A stretch of DNA of 64,000 nucleotides from Rhizobacter sp. Root404 (GCF_001425865.1 NZ_LMDS01000004.1:1556948-1620947), one strand, 5' to 3'; numbered from the stretch's first letter, positions 23,513 to 32,747 are shown. Numbers and translations: made by a program. Notes: a model not told the origin generated them from the letters alone.

Positions 23513-25777
23513 TCACAGCTTGATCTCGAGCCGCACCTGCAAGTTCAGATAGGTCGGCGCCGCATTGACGGTCGTCTCGCGGATCGGCACCCCCGTGAAC
23601 GGATCGGCCCCGTCGACGCTGCCGCCGGTCAGGTACTCGCGCGGGTTCAAGTTGGTGGCGGTCACGCGCAGCTGCAGCGTCGGGCTGAAGACCCACACGC
23701 CGTACGCGTCGACCACCACCTTGCGGCCCTGGTAGGCCGTCTGGATCTCGCTGACGCGGGTGTCGTACGCCGGCGTCCAGTTCAGGTTGCCGCCCAGCGT
23801 CAGCGGCCAGCCCGGCACGCGGTAGTCGGCGCCGAGGTTCGCGGTGTAGCCCGGCTGCTGGTCGAGTCGGTTGTCGGGGCCCGGCACCGCGTCGACACGC
23901 GAGCGGAACACGCTGGCGTTGGCACGCAGGTCGAGCCGGGGCGCGCCGGCGATCAGTTCGCTGAGGCGGAACCTGGCTTCCAGCTCGAGGCCCTGCGTCA
24001 CCGCGTCGCCGATGTTCTGCGGGCGCGACACGTAGCGCGGCTGGCCTGGCGACCACGCGACATCCTCCAGCGCGGTCTGGCTGCGCATGTAGTTGCGGAT
24101 CTGACGCCGGAACACGTTCGCGCTGAACAGCCCGCCGCCCGGCAGATAGCGCTCGATCGCGATGTCGACGCCGGTCGCGAGTTCGGGCCGCAGGTCCGGG
24201 TTGCCGGCGCGGTCGGGCTGGGTCGGCGTGTTCGGGCCGGGCGCCGGGTAGCGCGTATTGAGGCTGGGGCGGCCGATCAGGTTCTGCAGCGTCGGCGAGC
24301 GGTAGCTCCGCGTCAGGCTGAAACGCACCTGGTCCCGGCTCTCCGGCTCGGGCTTCCAGACGGCGTGGAACAGCGGCGTCCAGACACTGCTGCTGTTGGT
24401 CTGCTCGACGCTGCCGTTCTCGCCGCTGGCGCCGCGGGTCGTGATGCCTTCCCAGCGCAGCCCCGCATGCACGGCCCATTGCGGCGTCAGGTTCCACTCG
24501 TCCTGCCCGTATGCGGCGAACCGGGTCGACGCCGCGCTGACGTTGTCGCCGAAGTTCGCGAGCAGCGTCGGGTCGTTGGTGGTGCGGGTCTCGCGGCGGC
24601 GGTTGGCCTCGCCCTCGGCCCCGGCGACGAGGCTGTGGTCGCCGGCCAGCGTGCGGATGAACTTGCCGGCGACGAGCGCATTGCGGTCCAGGGTGTCGCC
24701 GCGGTCGTCGAGCGTGCGGCTGAGGGCGCCGGCGGTGAATTCGTCGCGCAGGCTGTGCGTGAGGCTGCGGCCCTGGCCGGCGCCGAACTTCCATTCCACC
24801 CGACCGCCGGCATCGAGCCGGTGGTTCCACTGGCCGTTCAGGCGCAGCAGCGTGAAGCTGCCGTCGCCGTCGGTGCGGCTGGTGTCGTAGGGCACCGGTT
24901 GCGTGCCCACCGTCTGCGTCAGCGTGCCCTCGCGCAACGTGCTGCCGCGACCGTGGATCAGCAGCGGCATCAGCGTCACCGTGTCGATGCCCTGCTCGCC
25001 GCGCCACTGCAGGCGGCCGGTCGCGTGCAGGCCGGCGCGCTTTTCGCGCACGCGGCCGACATCGCGCTGCGCCAGCGTGACACTGTCGTCGAGCAGGCTG
25101 CGGTCGACGGTGGTCGAGGTGCTGCCGCTCTCGCGGTCGGTCGAGAACGCGCTCAGCGAGTAGTTGACGATGAACGGGCCGACCGGCTCGTTGCGCGTCC
25201 ACGAGACGCTCGGTTGCAGCCGCCCGTTCTCGAGCGCGGCGCTCAGCCGCACGTCGTTGATGTGCTTGTTGAAGCCCTCGCGCGTGATGATGTTGATCGT
25301 GCCCGCGATCGCGCGCGCGCCGGTCTCGGCCGTCGGCGCGCGCAGGATCTCGATGCGCTCGATCTGCTCCGGCGTGAGCGAATCGAGCGAGAAACCCGGC
25401 GGGATGCGCTGCCCGTCGAGCAGGATCTGCGTGTAGCCGTTGCCCAGACCGCGCATGCGGATGTTGCCGCCGCGGCCGGGGCGGCCCTGCATCGTCACGC
25501 CCGGCAGGCGCTTGAGCACATCGCCGAGGTTGCTGTCGCCGTAGCGCTCGATCTCCTCGCGGCCGATCACGATCTTCGCGGCGGTCGACTGGCGACGCTC
25601 CTCGGTGTCCGACGCGCGCGTCGAGGTGATCTCGACGCGCTGGAGTTGCGCCGGCGCCGAAGCCGCCGATGCCGGCGCGGCCGGCGGCGTCTGCGCGTGC
25701 GACACCCCGCTCGCCCCGAGCGCGAGCACGAACGCGAGCCGGGCGCAGCGCGCCGCGTGTCGCCGACCGCGCCTCAC
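23513..25777 (-). CDS. TonB-dependent outer-membrane receptor
   Basis: A 754-residue outer-membrane receptor. The signal peptide ends near SHAQ (residues 1-29). A TonB-box-like QRVEITSTR is at about 46-54, then the plug domain (GDSNLGDVLKRLPGVTMQGRPGRGGNIRMRGLGNGYTQ and GARAIAGTINIITREG) and a C-terminal 22-strand barrel. The final residues EIKL lack the terminal Phe/Trp common in outer-membrane barrels. The start is GTG at 25777, overlapping the stop of the sigma-54 activator (GTGA), so the two are translationally coupled. No TonB/ExbBD is nearby. By context it probably moves the ligand of the downstream liv-type transporter or a larger precursor of it (inference). Siderophore, vitamin or oligomer uptake cannot be excluded. 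Confidence 0.9.
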   Translation of the reverse strand: MRRGRRHAARCARLAFVLALGASGVSHAQTPPAAPASAASAPAQLQRVEITSTRASDTEERRQSTAAKIVIGREEIERYGDSNLGDVLKRLPGVTMQGRPGRGGNIRMRGLGNGYTQILLDGQRIPPGFSLDSLTPEQIERIEILRAPTAETGARAIAGTINIITREGFNKHINDVRLSAALENGRLQPSVSWTRNEPVGPFIVNYSLSAFSTDRESGSTSTTVDRSLLDDSVTLAQRDVGRVREKRAGLHATGRLQWRGEQGIDTVTLMPLLIHGRGSTLREGTLTQTVGTQPVPYDTSRTDGDGSFTLLRLNGQWNHRLDAGGRVEWKFGAGQGRSLTHSLRDEFTAGALSRTLDDRGDTLDRNALVAGKFIRTLAGDHSLVAGAEGEANRRRETRTTNDPTLLANFGDNVSAASTRFAAYGQDEWNLTPQWAVHAGLRWEGITTRGASGENGSVEQTNSSSVWTPLFHAVWKPEPESRDQVRFSLTRSYRSPTLQNLIGRPSLNTRYPAPGPNTPTQPDRAGNPDLRPELATGVDIAIERYLPGGGLFSANVFRRQIRNYMRSQTALEDVAWSPGQPRYVSRPQNIGDAVTQGLELEARFRLSELIAGAPRLDLRANASVFRSRVDAVPGPDNRLDQQPGYTANLGADYRVPGWPLTLGGNLNWTPAYDTRVSEIQTAYQGRKVVVDAYGVWVFSPTLQLRVTATNLNPREYLTGGSVDGADPFTGVPIRETTVNAAPTYLNLQVRLEIKL

Positions 25778-27276
25778 TCGGTGCCGTCGCGCTGCGCCAG
25801 CGCGAGCTTCTCGTACAGCGTCGCGCGCGAGATGCCGAGCAGCCGCGAGGCCGCGAGCTTGTTGCCGCCGGTTGCCCGCATCGCCTCGCGGATCGCGCGG
25901 CTTTCGAGTTCGGCGACGGCCTGCGAGAGCGGCTTGACGGCGATGTCGAACGGCGCCGGCTCGTTGGCCGCGGACCCGGCCGGGCGGCTGGCAGGCGCCG
26001 GCGCCGCCCGCTGCGCGTCGCTCGCCAGCGATTCGAAGTGCGCGCCCGTCAGCAGCAGGTCGTCGGTCATCAGGCTGGCCTGCTCGAGGGCATTGCGCAG
26101 CTCGCGGATGTTGCCTGGCCAGCGCTGCCGGCCGAGCAGGTCCAGCGCGTCGGCCGACAGCGTCTTGTGCGGCAGGCCGCTGCGCCGCGCGATGTCCTCG
26201 GAGAGCGAATCGACCAGCGCCTCCAGGTCGCCGAGCCGCTCGCGCAGCGCCGGCAGGCGGATCGGCAGCACGTTGAGCCGGTAGTACAGGTCGGCGCGGA
26301 ACGTGCCTGCCGCCACCATCGCCGGCAGGTCGCGGCTGGTCGCCGCGATGATGCGCACGTCGATGCGCTGCACGGTGTTGCTGCCGAGCGGCTCGACCTC
26401 CTGCTCCTGCAGCACGCGCAGCAGCTTGCTCTGCAGCGCCAGCGGCATGTCGCCGATCTCGTCGAGCAGCAGCGTGCCGCCGTCGGCCAGCTTGAACTTG
26501 CCGTCCCGGCCCTTGCGCTCGGCGCCGGTGTACGCGCCGGGCGCGACGCCGAAGAACTCCGCTTCGAGCAGCGTCTCCGGCACCGCGGCGATGTTGACCG
26601 CGATGAACGGCCTGGCGGCGCGCCGGCTCGCCGCGTGGATGCCGTGCGCGAGCAGCTCCTTGCCGGTGTCGGTCTCGCCGAGCAGCAGCACCGTGCTGTC
26701 GGTCTGCGCGACGCGGCGCGCCTGGCGCTTGACCTCGACCGCCGCGGCGCTCGCGCCGACGAAGCTCGCGATCGTGTGCTTCGGGCGGCGTTGCTGCGTC
26801 AGGTGGGCGGCGAGCTCCTGGCGCGCCGAGGCCAGCTCGCGTTCCAGCTGCGCGAACTTGGCGGTCAGCGGGCGCATCGTCGTCTCGGGGTGGTCGAGCA
26901 GCACCATGCCGATTGCGCCGATCACCGCGCCGTCGGCATCGCGCAGCGGCAGCCGGCTGACCAGGAAGGTGCCGGCCTTGTTGGTCAGCAGGTCCACCAG
27001 CATCGCCTGCCCGGTGTCGACGACCTGCGCCATCAGCGTGTTGGGCACGACGTCCTCGACCCGGCGGCCGACGAAATCCGCCTCCTCGCGTTCGAGCGCC
27101 GGCAGGAACTGCTTGTAGCCCTCGCTGATCCAGACGATACGGTGCGCGCGGTCGATCACGAACATGCCCATCGCGGCGTTGGCCAGCGTGTCGAACATGC
27201 TTTGCGCGGCCAGCTTCAGCAGCCCGTCGGCATCGGCCGGCAGCGGGGAGGTGCGGGGGGGCGTCGGGTCGGGCAT
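25774..27276 (-). CDS. Sigma-54-dependent enhancer-binding activator with PAS sensor
   Basis: A 500-residue activator in three parts. A PAS sensor is at about 20-135 (NAAMGMFVIDRAHRIVWISEGYKQFLP). A coiled coil (FAQLERELASARQELAAHL) joins it to an AAA+ domain with Walker A GETDTGKE (200-207), the sigma-54 contact loop GAYTGA (247-252), and Walker B GGTLLLDEIGDMP. The C-terminal Fis-type helix-turn-helix is GGNKLAASRLLGISRATLYEKL. Walker A carries Asp203 where nearly all relatives have Gly. The start at 27276 is the first Met before the PAS domain. The protein most likely binds the two TTCGGACA palindromes and drives the liv operon (inference from position). It is divergent from the GntR gene across a 92-bp gap. 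Confidence 0.92.
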   Translation of the reverse strand: MPDPTPPRTSPLPADADGLLKLAAQSMFDTLANAAMGMFVIDRAHRIVWISEGYKQFLPALEREEADFVGRRVEDVVPNTLMAQVVDTGQAMLVDLLTNKAGTFLVSRLPLRDADGAVIGAIGMVLLDHPETTMRPLTAKFAQLERELASARQELAAHLTQQRRPKHTIASFVGASAAAVEVKRQARRVAQTDSTVLLLGETDTGKELLAHGIHAASRRAARPFIAVNIAAVPETLLEAEFFGVAPGAYTGAERKGRDGKFKLADGGTLLLDEIGDMPLALQSKLLRVLQEQEVEPLGSNTVQRIDVRIIAATSRDLPAMVAAGTFRADLYYRLNVLPIRLPALRERLGDLEALVDSLSEDIARRSGLPHKTLSADALDLLGRQRWPGNIRELRNALEQASLMTDDLLLTGAHFESLASDAQRAAPAPASRPAGSAANEPAPFDIAVKPLSQAVAELESRAIREAMRATGGNKLAASRLLGISRATLYEKLALAQRDGTE

Positions 27277-27333
27277 CGCCGAGCAGTGTAGGCGGGGCGG
27301 CCGGGTCGCCGAGCCGGCGCTTTCACCATGTTC

Positions 27334-27362
27334 TTGTAATTATGAATTATTGATTCTATATT
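27334..27362 (+). promoter_or_regulatory. Probable sigma-70 promoter for the malonate operon
   Basis: TTGTAA (27334-27339), a 17-bp spacer and TATATT (27357-27362) lie in an AT-rich island unusual for this window. The predicted start falls on or next to the ATG at 27369, so the transcript would be leaderless or nearly so. The island may also hold the GntR autoregulatory operator. Confidence 0.55.
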
Positions 27363-27368
27363 TCGGCC

Positions 27369-28070
27369 ATGGTCACCCCCACCCCGCTGCGACCCGGTTC
27401 GCTGCACGAAGAAGTCGCCACCCGGCTGCGCACGATGGTGTTCGAGCGCCAGCTCGCGCCCGGCGAATGGATCGACGAACTCGCGCTGGCGCGCGACTGG
27501 CAGATCAGCCGCACGCCGCTGCGCGAGGCGCTGAAAGTGCTCGCGGCCGAAGGCCTGGTGACGCCGGTGCCGCGCCAGGGCTGCAAGGTCACCGAGTTGT
27601 CCGAGCACGACGCGGACGACCTGTTCCCGGTGATGGCCCTGCTCGAAGGTCGTTGCGCCTTCGAGGCGGTGCGCAAGGCCACGCCGGCCGACGTCAAGGC
27701 GCTGCGCAAGCTGCACGAGGTGCTGGAACGCCATGCCGCCACCGGCAACGTCGATGGCTACTACCGCGCCAACCACGAGTTCCACACGCGGGTGCAGGCG
27801 CTGGCCGACAACCGCTGGCTCGACCGCGCGACCAACGACCTGCGCCGCTTCCTGCGCATGCTGCGCGGCCGGCAGCTGAACTGGCCCGGCCGCATCAACG
27901 CCTCGATCAACGAACACCGCGTGCTGATGGACGCGATCGAGCACGGCGACGCCGCCCGCGCCGAGCGCACGATGCACGACCACCTGCTGGCACAGCTCGC
28001 CGCGTTGAAGGCGCTGCGCGCGCACGAGCAGGCGCAGGCGGCGGAAACCGCGGGAGGCGCCCGTGCTTGA
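27369..28070 (+). CDS. GntR-family (FCD domain) regulator, MatR-like
   Basis: A 233-residue FadR-subfamily regulator. The winged helix at about 10-75 has ARDWQISRTPLREALKVLAAEGLV and PRQGCKV. The all-helical FCD ligand domain spans about 95-215, with metal-ligand candidates in ANHEFHTRV and SINEHRVLMDAI. Its 3' end overlaps the malonyl-CoA decarboxylase start by 8 bp, so it is the first gene of the operon. By analogy with MatR of rhizobial malonate operons it probably senses malonate or malonyl-CoA and represses the operon. No Shine-Dalgarno is visible upstream of the ATG. Confidence 0.88.
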   Translation: MVTPTPLRPGSLHEEVATRLRTMVFERQLAPGEWIDELALARDWQISRTPLREALKVLAAEGLVTPVPRQGCKVTELSEHDADDLFPVMALLEGRCAFEAVRKATPADVKALRKLHEVLERHAATGNVDGYYRANHEFHTRVQALADNRWLDRATNDLRRFLRMLRGRQLNWPGRINASINEHRVLMDAIEHGDAARAERTMHDHLLAQLAALKALRAHEQAQAAETAGGARA

Positions 28071-29361
28071 GGAACTCCGCAACGCGGCACGCCGCGTGCA
28101 AGGCGAGCGCGGCCTGCGCGACCTGCTGAGCCACTGCCGGCAACTGCTGACCGAGCGCGGCGAAGCCAACAGCGTGGCGATCGCGCGCGACGTGGTGGCA
28201 CGCTTCGCCGCCCTGCCCGACGATCAGCAGACCGTGTTCTTCGAGCGCCTGTCGCACGACTTCAGCCCGGACCCGGCCACCGTGCTGCAGAGCGCGCAGG
28301 CCTACGCCCGGGAGCCGAACGCGCCGAACCTGCTGCGCCTGATCCGCAACGCCGAGCCGCCGCGCCAGGAGCTGCTGCGGCGCATCAACCGCACGCCGGG
28401 GGGTACCTCCAGCATCGTCGCGATGCGGCGCGCGCTGCTCGCCCGCATCAAGAGGCAGCCGGCGCTCGAAGCAGTCGAGGCCGACTTCCTGCACCTGCTG
28501 TCGAGCTGGTTCAACCCCGGATTCCTGCAGATGCAGCGGGTCGACTGGAATTCGCCGGCGCAGCTGCTCGAGCAGATCATCCGCCACGAGGCGGTGCACC
28601 AGATCGACGGCTGGGACGACCTGCGGCGCCGCCTGCAGCCCGATCGACGCTGCTTCGCGTTCTTCCACCCGCAGCTGCCGAACGAGCCGCTGATCTTCGT
28701 CGAGGTGGCACTGCTGCCCGAGATGCCGGCCGCGATCGCGCCGCTGATCGACAAGGCCTCGGTGCCGCTGCTGCCCAAGCAGTTCAAGGTCGCGGCGTTC
28801 TACTCGATCAGCAACTGCCAGCCGGGGCTCAAGGGCGTGTCGCTCGGCAACTTCCTGATCAAGCGCGTGGCCGAGGAGCTGCAGCGCGAGTTGCCGCAGC
28901 TGCGCACCTTCTGCACGCTGTCGCCGATCCCCGGCTTCGCGGCCTGGCTGCGCGCCGGCGCGCCGTGCGCGGGCCTGACCAAGCCGCGCGCCGAACGGCT
29001 GGCGCAGACGCTCGCCGCGCTCGGCACCGCCGGCATCGGCGATCTGGCGGCGCTCGCGAATGCCGAGGCCTTGCGTGCGATGAATCCCGAGACGACCCAG
29101 CTGCTGCTGCGCCTGTGCGCCTTCTACCTCGGCCAGCACTCGACCGCGCCGGGCGGCGACCCGGTCGCGCGCTTCCACCTCGACAACGGCGCGCGGCTCG
29201 AACGGCTGAACGCGCTCGGCGACCTGTCGGCCAAGGGCTGCAAACAATCGCTGGGCCTGATGGTCAACTATCTCTACGATCTCGACAAAATCGAAGTGCA
29301 CCACGAGAAGTTCACGCAAGGCGAAGTGGCGCAATCCCGGGCACTGGCATCGCTGCTGTGA
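28063..29361 (+). CDS. matA: Malonyl-CoA decarboxylase
   Basis: A 432-residue malonyl-CoA decarboxylase (MCD family) converting malonyl-CoA to acetyl-CoA and CO2. The N-terminal helical domain covers about 1-130. The catalytic GNAT-like domain follows, with FHPQLPNEPLIFVEVAL, PGLKGVSLGNFLIKRV and FCTLSPIPGFAAWL, the latter three being conserved MCD blocks. The GTG at 28063 is inside the end of the GntR gene, with GGAGG upstream. The length is normal for bacterial MCD. Confidence 0.93.
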   Translation: MLEELRNAARRVQGERGLRDLLSHCRQLLTERGEANSVAIARDVVARFAALPDDQQTVFFERLSHDFSPDPATVLQSAQAYAREPNAPNLLRLIRNAEPPRQELLRRINRTPGGTSSIVAMRRALLARIKRQPALEAVEADFLHLLSSWFNPGFLQMQRVDWNSPAQLLEQIIRHEAVHQIDGWDDLRRRLQPDRRCFAFFHPQLPNEPLIFVEVALLPEMPAAIAPLIDKASVPLLPKQFKVAAFYSISNCQPGLKGVSLGNFLIKRVAEELQRELPQLRTFCTLSPIPGFAAWLRAGAPCAGLTKPRAERLAQTLAALGTAGIGDLAALANAEALRAMNPETTQLLLRLCAFYLGQHSTAPGGDPVARFHLDNGARLERLNALGDLSAKGCKQSLGLMVNYLYDLDKIEVHHEKFTQGEVAQSRALASLL

Positions 29362-29428
29362 CCGGCGGGCGCCGAAGACGACGGTCCGCCACGCGCGAAC
29401 CGCATCCACCACCGACGGAGACAACCGC

Positions 29429-30433
29429 ATGAGTTCAGACATCAACGCGACCGGCATCACGCGACGCCGCCTTCTGCAGACGGCAGCCGGCTCGGCCGCG
29501 CTCGCCGCGCCGTTCGCCCGCGCGCAGGGGGCCTGGCCGACCAAGCCGGTGACCATCGTCGTGCCGTTTCCGAGCGGCGGCGGCACCGACGCGTTCGCCC
29601 GCCCGCTGAGCGCGCAACTGACCAAGAGCCTGGGCAAGCAGGTGATCATCGACAACCGCGGCGGCGCCGGCGGCACCGTCGGTGCCGCGATCGCGTCGAA
29701 GGCCGCGCCCGACGGCTACACCTTCTTCATGGGCGCGGTGCACCACGCGATCGCGCCGTCGATGTACCCGAAGCTCGACTACAACCTCGAGACCGATTTC
29801 ATCCCGGTCGGCCTGGTCTCGAGCGTGCCGCAGGTGATCGTCGTCAACCCGCAGCGGGTGCCGGTCGCCGACCTGAAGGGCCTGCTCGCCTACCTGCGCG
29901 CCAACCCCGGCAAGCTGAACTATGCGTCGGCCGGCAACGGCACCTCGCACCACCTCGCCGCCGAGCTGTTCAAGCTGCAGACCAAGACCTTCATCACCCA
30001 CATCCCGTACCGCGGCGCGGGGCCGGCGCTGTCCGACCTGATCGCCGGCCAGGTCGACATGATGTTCGACGGCCTGGGCTCGTCGGCCACCCACATCAAG
30101 GGCGGGCGCATCAAGGCGCTGGCGGTCGCGTCGCCGAAGCGCGCGCCCGGCTTCCCCGACGTGCCGACGTCCGCCGAAGGCGGCGTGCCGACCTACCAGG
30201 TCGCGACCTGGTACGGCCTGTGGGCGCCCAAGGGCACGCCCAAGGAGATCGTCGAGCACATGCAGGCCGAGATGCGCAAGGCCTTCGCGACACCCGAGCT
30301 GCAATCGGCCTGGAACGGCCTGGGCACCGACATGCCCAACCTGTACGGCGACGCGTTCGGCCGCTTCGTCACCAGCGAGACCAAGCGCTGGGCCGAGGTC
30401 GTGAAGGCGTCCGGCGCGAAGATGGACGGATGA
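29429..30433 (+). CDS. Bug-family tripartite-tricarboxylate-transporter substrate-binding protein
   Basis: A 334-residue periplasmic receptor of the Bug/TctC family. The export signal is Tat-like (TRRRLLQTAAGSAALAAPFARAQ). Typical features are the start WPTKPVTIVVPFPSGGGTDAFAR, the GGAGGTVGAA loop and the PDGYTFFMG strand. A GGAGAC site precedes the ATG. The stop overlaps the next start (ATGA). No TctA/TctB membrane partner is in the window, as is usual for the many stand-alone Bug genes of Burkholderiales. Malonate or a related dicarboxylate is the ligand suggested by the operon. Confidence 0.9.
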   Translation: MSSDINATGITRRRLLQTAAGSAALAAPFARAQGAWPTKPVTIVVPFPSGGGTDAFARPLSAQLTKSLGKQVIIDNRGGAGGTVGAAIASKAAPDGYTFFMGAVHHAIAPSMYPKLDYNLETDFIPVGLVSSVPQVIVVNPQRVPVADLKGLLAYLRANPGKLNYASAGNGTSHHLAAELFKLQTKTFITHIPYRGAGPALSDLIAGQVDMMFDGLGSSATHIKGGRIKALAVASPKRAPGFPDVPTSAEGGVPTYQVATWYGLWAPKGTPKEIVEHMQAEMRKAFATPELQSAWNGLGTDMPNLYGDAFGRFVTSETKRWAEVVKASGAKMDG

Positions 30434-31218
30434 GCGGAACCGTTCTCTTCCAGGCCGCAGGAGACGACGGCGTCGCTCGCGTGCTGCTCGACCATCCCGG
30501 CAAGCTGAACGCGATCGACATCGCGATGTGGGGCGAGCTGCAGCGCGGGTTCGCCGCGCTGCAGGCGCTGCCGGTCGAAGCGGCGCCGCGGGCGGTGATC
30601 GTCGCCGGCGCGGGCGGGCAGTTCGCGTCGGGCGGCGACATCGTCGAGTTCGCAACCTTCCGCTTCGACGAGACGCGGCTGCACGACTTCCACGAGCAGA
30701 TCGTCGCGCCCGCGCTGCACGCTATGCTGGCCTGCGACATCCCGCTGTTCGCGCAAATCGACCGCGCCTGCATCGGCGGCGGCTTCGAGATCGCGGCCTG
30801 CTGCGATATCCGCGTCTGCGGCGAGTCCAGTCGCTTCGGCGCGCCGATCGCCAAGCTCGGCTTCCCGATGGCGCCGGGCGAGCTCGAATTGCTGGCGCGC
30901 GTCGCCGGCCCGGCCGTGCTGCGCGAGATGCTGCTCGAGGCGCGGCTGTTCGACGCGGCGCGCGCGCTGCAGCTCGGCCTGGTGCACAGCGTGGTCGCGG
31001 ATGCCGAAGTCGGGGCGCAGACGCTGCTGCGCGCCCGTCACGCCGCCGCGCTGTCGCCACAGGCGGCGCGCATCAACAAGCGCACGCTGCGCCAGCTCGC
31101 CACCGGGGGCCCGACGCCGCCCGAGCGCCGCGCGCACTTCGACTACGCTGCCAGCGCCGAACACCGCGAAGGCGTGACCGCCTTCATCGAGAAACGCTCT
31201 CCCCGCTTCCGACCATGA
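30430..31218 (+). CDS. Enoyl-CoA hydratase/isomerase-family protein in the malonate operon
   Basis: A 262-residue crotonase-fold protein. The oxyanion-hole loops are FASGGDIVEF and CIGGGFEIAACCD. The first catalytic Glu position is kept (GGGFE), but the second, the Glu of the PE motif in true hydratases, is Ile here (FGAPIAKLG). It may therefore act as an isomerase, a decarboxylase-type crotonase or on another acyl-CoA, not as a standard hydratase. The start at 30430 overlaps the Bug stop and the stop overlaps the matB start. Confidence 0.85.
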   Translation: MSGTVLFQAAGDDGVARVLLDHPGKLNAIDIAMWGELQRGFAALQALPVEAAPRAVIVAGAGGQFASGGDIVEFATFRFDETRLHDFHEQIVAPALHAMLACDIPLFAQIDRACIGGGFEIAACCDIRVCGESSRFGAPIAKLGFPMAPGELELLARVAGPAVLREMLLEARLFDAARALQLGLVHSVVADAEVGAQTLLRARHAAALSPQAARINKRTLRQLATGGPTPPERRAHFDYAASAEHREGVTAFIEKRSPRFRP

Positions 31219-32747
31219 ACCAGAACCTCTTCAGCGCGCTGCGCGCCGGCTTCCCCGCCGACCTCGACAGCATCGCGATCGAAACGGCCGACGACGCGGC
31301 ACTGCGCTACAGCTGGCGCGACCTCGACCGCGGCACCGCGATGCTCGCGAACCTGCTCGGCTCGCTCGACCTGCCGGCCGGCAGCCGCGTCGCGGTGCAG
31401 ACCGAGAAGTCGGTCGAGGCGCTGATGCTCTACCTCGCGGTGCTGCGCGCCGGCCTGGTCTACCTGCCGCTGAACACGGCCTACCAGCGCGACGAGATCG
31501 GCTACTTCATCGGCAACGCCGAGCCCGCCGTCGTGGTCTGCGCGCCGAAGAACTTCGGCTGGGTCAGCCGCATCGCGTTCGCGGCCGGCACCACGCACGT
31601 CTTCACGCTCGGCGACGACCGCAGCGGCAGCCTGCTGCAGCGCGCCGCGGTGCACAGCGACGTCCACGCGCCCGTGGTCCGCGGCGCCGACGAGCTTGCC
31701 GCGATCCTCTACACCAGCGGCACGACCGGGCGCAGCAAGGGCGCGATGCTGACCCACGGCAACCTGCTCAGCAACGCGCAGGTGCTGAAGACCTACTGGG
31801 GCTGGAAGCGGGGCGACGTGCTGATCCACGCGCTGCCGATCTTCCATGTGCACGGCCTGTTCGTCGCCTCGCACGGCGCGCTGCTGAACGGCAGCAAGAT
31901 GATCTGGCTCAACAAGTTCGAGCCGAAGACCGTGGTCGCCCACCTGCCCGAGGCGACCGTGTTCATGGGCGTGCCGACGCTGTACACGCGCCTGCTCGCC
32001 GAGCCCGGCATGACGCGCGCCGCCTGCAGCCACATGCGGCTGTTCATCAGCGGTTCGGCGCCGCTGTTGCTCGAAACCTTCAACCTGTTCCGCGAGCGCA
32101 CCGGTCACACCATCCTCGAGCGTTACGGCATGAGCGAGACTGCGATGCTGACCTCGAACCCGTACCACGCGGCCGACGGCGAACGCCGCGGCGGCACGGT
32201 CGGCTTCCCGCTGCCCGGGGTGGGCGTGCGCGTGGTCGACGACGCCGGCGCACCGTGCCCGACCGGCGAGATCGGCCAGATGCAGGTCCGCGGCCCGAAC
32301 GTGTTCAAGGGTTACTGGCGCATGCCGGAGAAGACCGCGGAGGAGTTCACCGCCGACGGCTGGTTCAAGACCGGCGACGTCGGCAGGATCGACGAGCGCG
32401 GCTACGTGACGATCGTCGGCCGCAGCAAGGACCTGATCATCAGCGGCGGCTTCAACGTCTACCCGGCCGAGATCGAGAGCACGCTGAACGACATGGCCGG
32501 CGTCGGCGAGAGCGCGGTGATCGGCGTGCCGCACCCCGATTTCGGCGAGGCCGTGGTCGCGGTCGTCGTGCCGCGGCCCGGCAGCACGCCGGACGCCGCC
32601 GCGCTGATCGCCGAGCTCAAGGCCAAGATCGCGAACTTCAAGGTGCCCAAGCGCGTGTTCGTCGTTGCCGAGTTGCCGCGCAACGCGATGGGCAAGGTCC
32701 AGAAGAACCTGCTGCGCGACGCGCACAAGGGGTTGTTCGCGGCGTGA
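31215..32747 (+). CDS. matB: Malonyl-CoA synthetase (acyl-CoA ligase, MatB type)
   Basis: A 510-residue adenylate-forming ligase. The P-loop is YTSGTTGRSKGAMLTH, A5 is ERYGMSETAML, A7 is DGWFKTGDVG, and the C-terminal catalytic Lys is in AMGKVQKNLL. The length and the RGPNVFKGYW and ISGGFNVYPAEIES blocks fit MatB. It makes malonyl-CoA from malonate, CoA and ATP, feeding the decarboxylase in the same operon. Assignment to malonate rests on the neighbouring decarboxylase as well as sequence. A longer reading that begins inside the preceding gene is rejected. Confidence 0.9.
   Translation: MNQNLFSALRAGFPADLDSIAIETADDAALRYSWRDLDRGTAMLANLLGSLDLPAGSRVAVQTEKSVEALMLYLAVLRAGLVYLPLNTAYQRDEIGYFIGNAEPAVVVCAPKNFGWVSRIAFAAGTTHVFTLGDDRSGSLLQRAAVHSDVHAPVVRGADELAAILYTSGTTGRSKGAMLTHGNLLSNAQVLKTYWGWKRGDVLIHALPIFHVHGLFVASHGALLNGSKMIWLNKFEPKTVVAHLPEATVFMGVPTLYTRLLAEPGMTRAACSHMRLFISGSAPLLLETFNLFRERTGHTILERYGMSETAMLTSNPYHAADGERRGGTVGFPLPGVGVRVVDDAGAPCPTGEIGQMQVRGPNVFKGYWRMPEKTAEEFTADGWFKTGDVGRIDERGYVTIVGRSKDLIISGGFNVYPAEIESTLNDMAGVGESAVIGVPHPDFGEAVVAVVVPRPGSTPDAAALIAELKAKIANFKVPKRVFVVAELPRNAMGKVQKNLLRDAHKGLFAA

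Noticed and set aside
23339..26284. Long plus-strand frame over the TonB receptor and activator
   Set aside because: No recognisable motifs; covers the promoter and UAS sites, and the minus strand encodes intact families.
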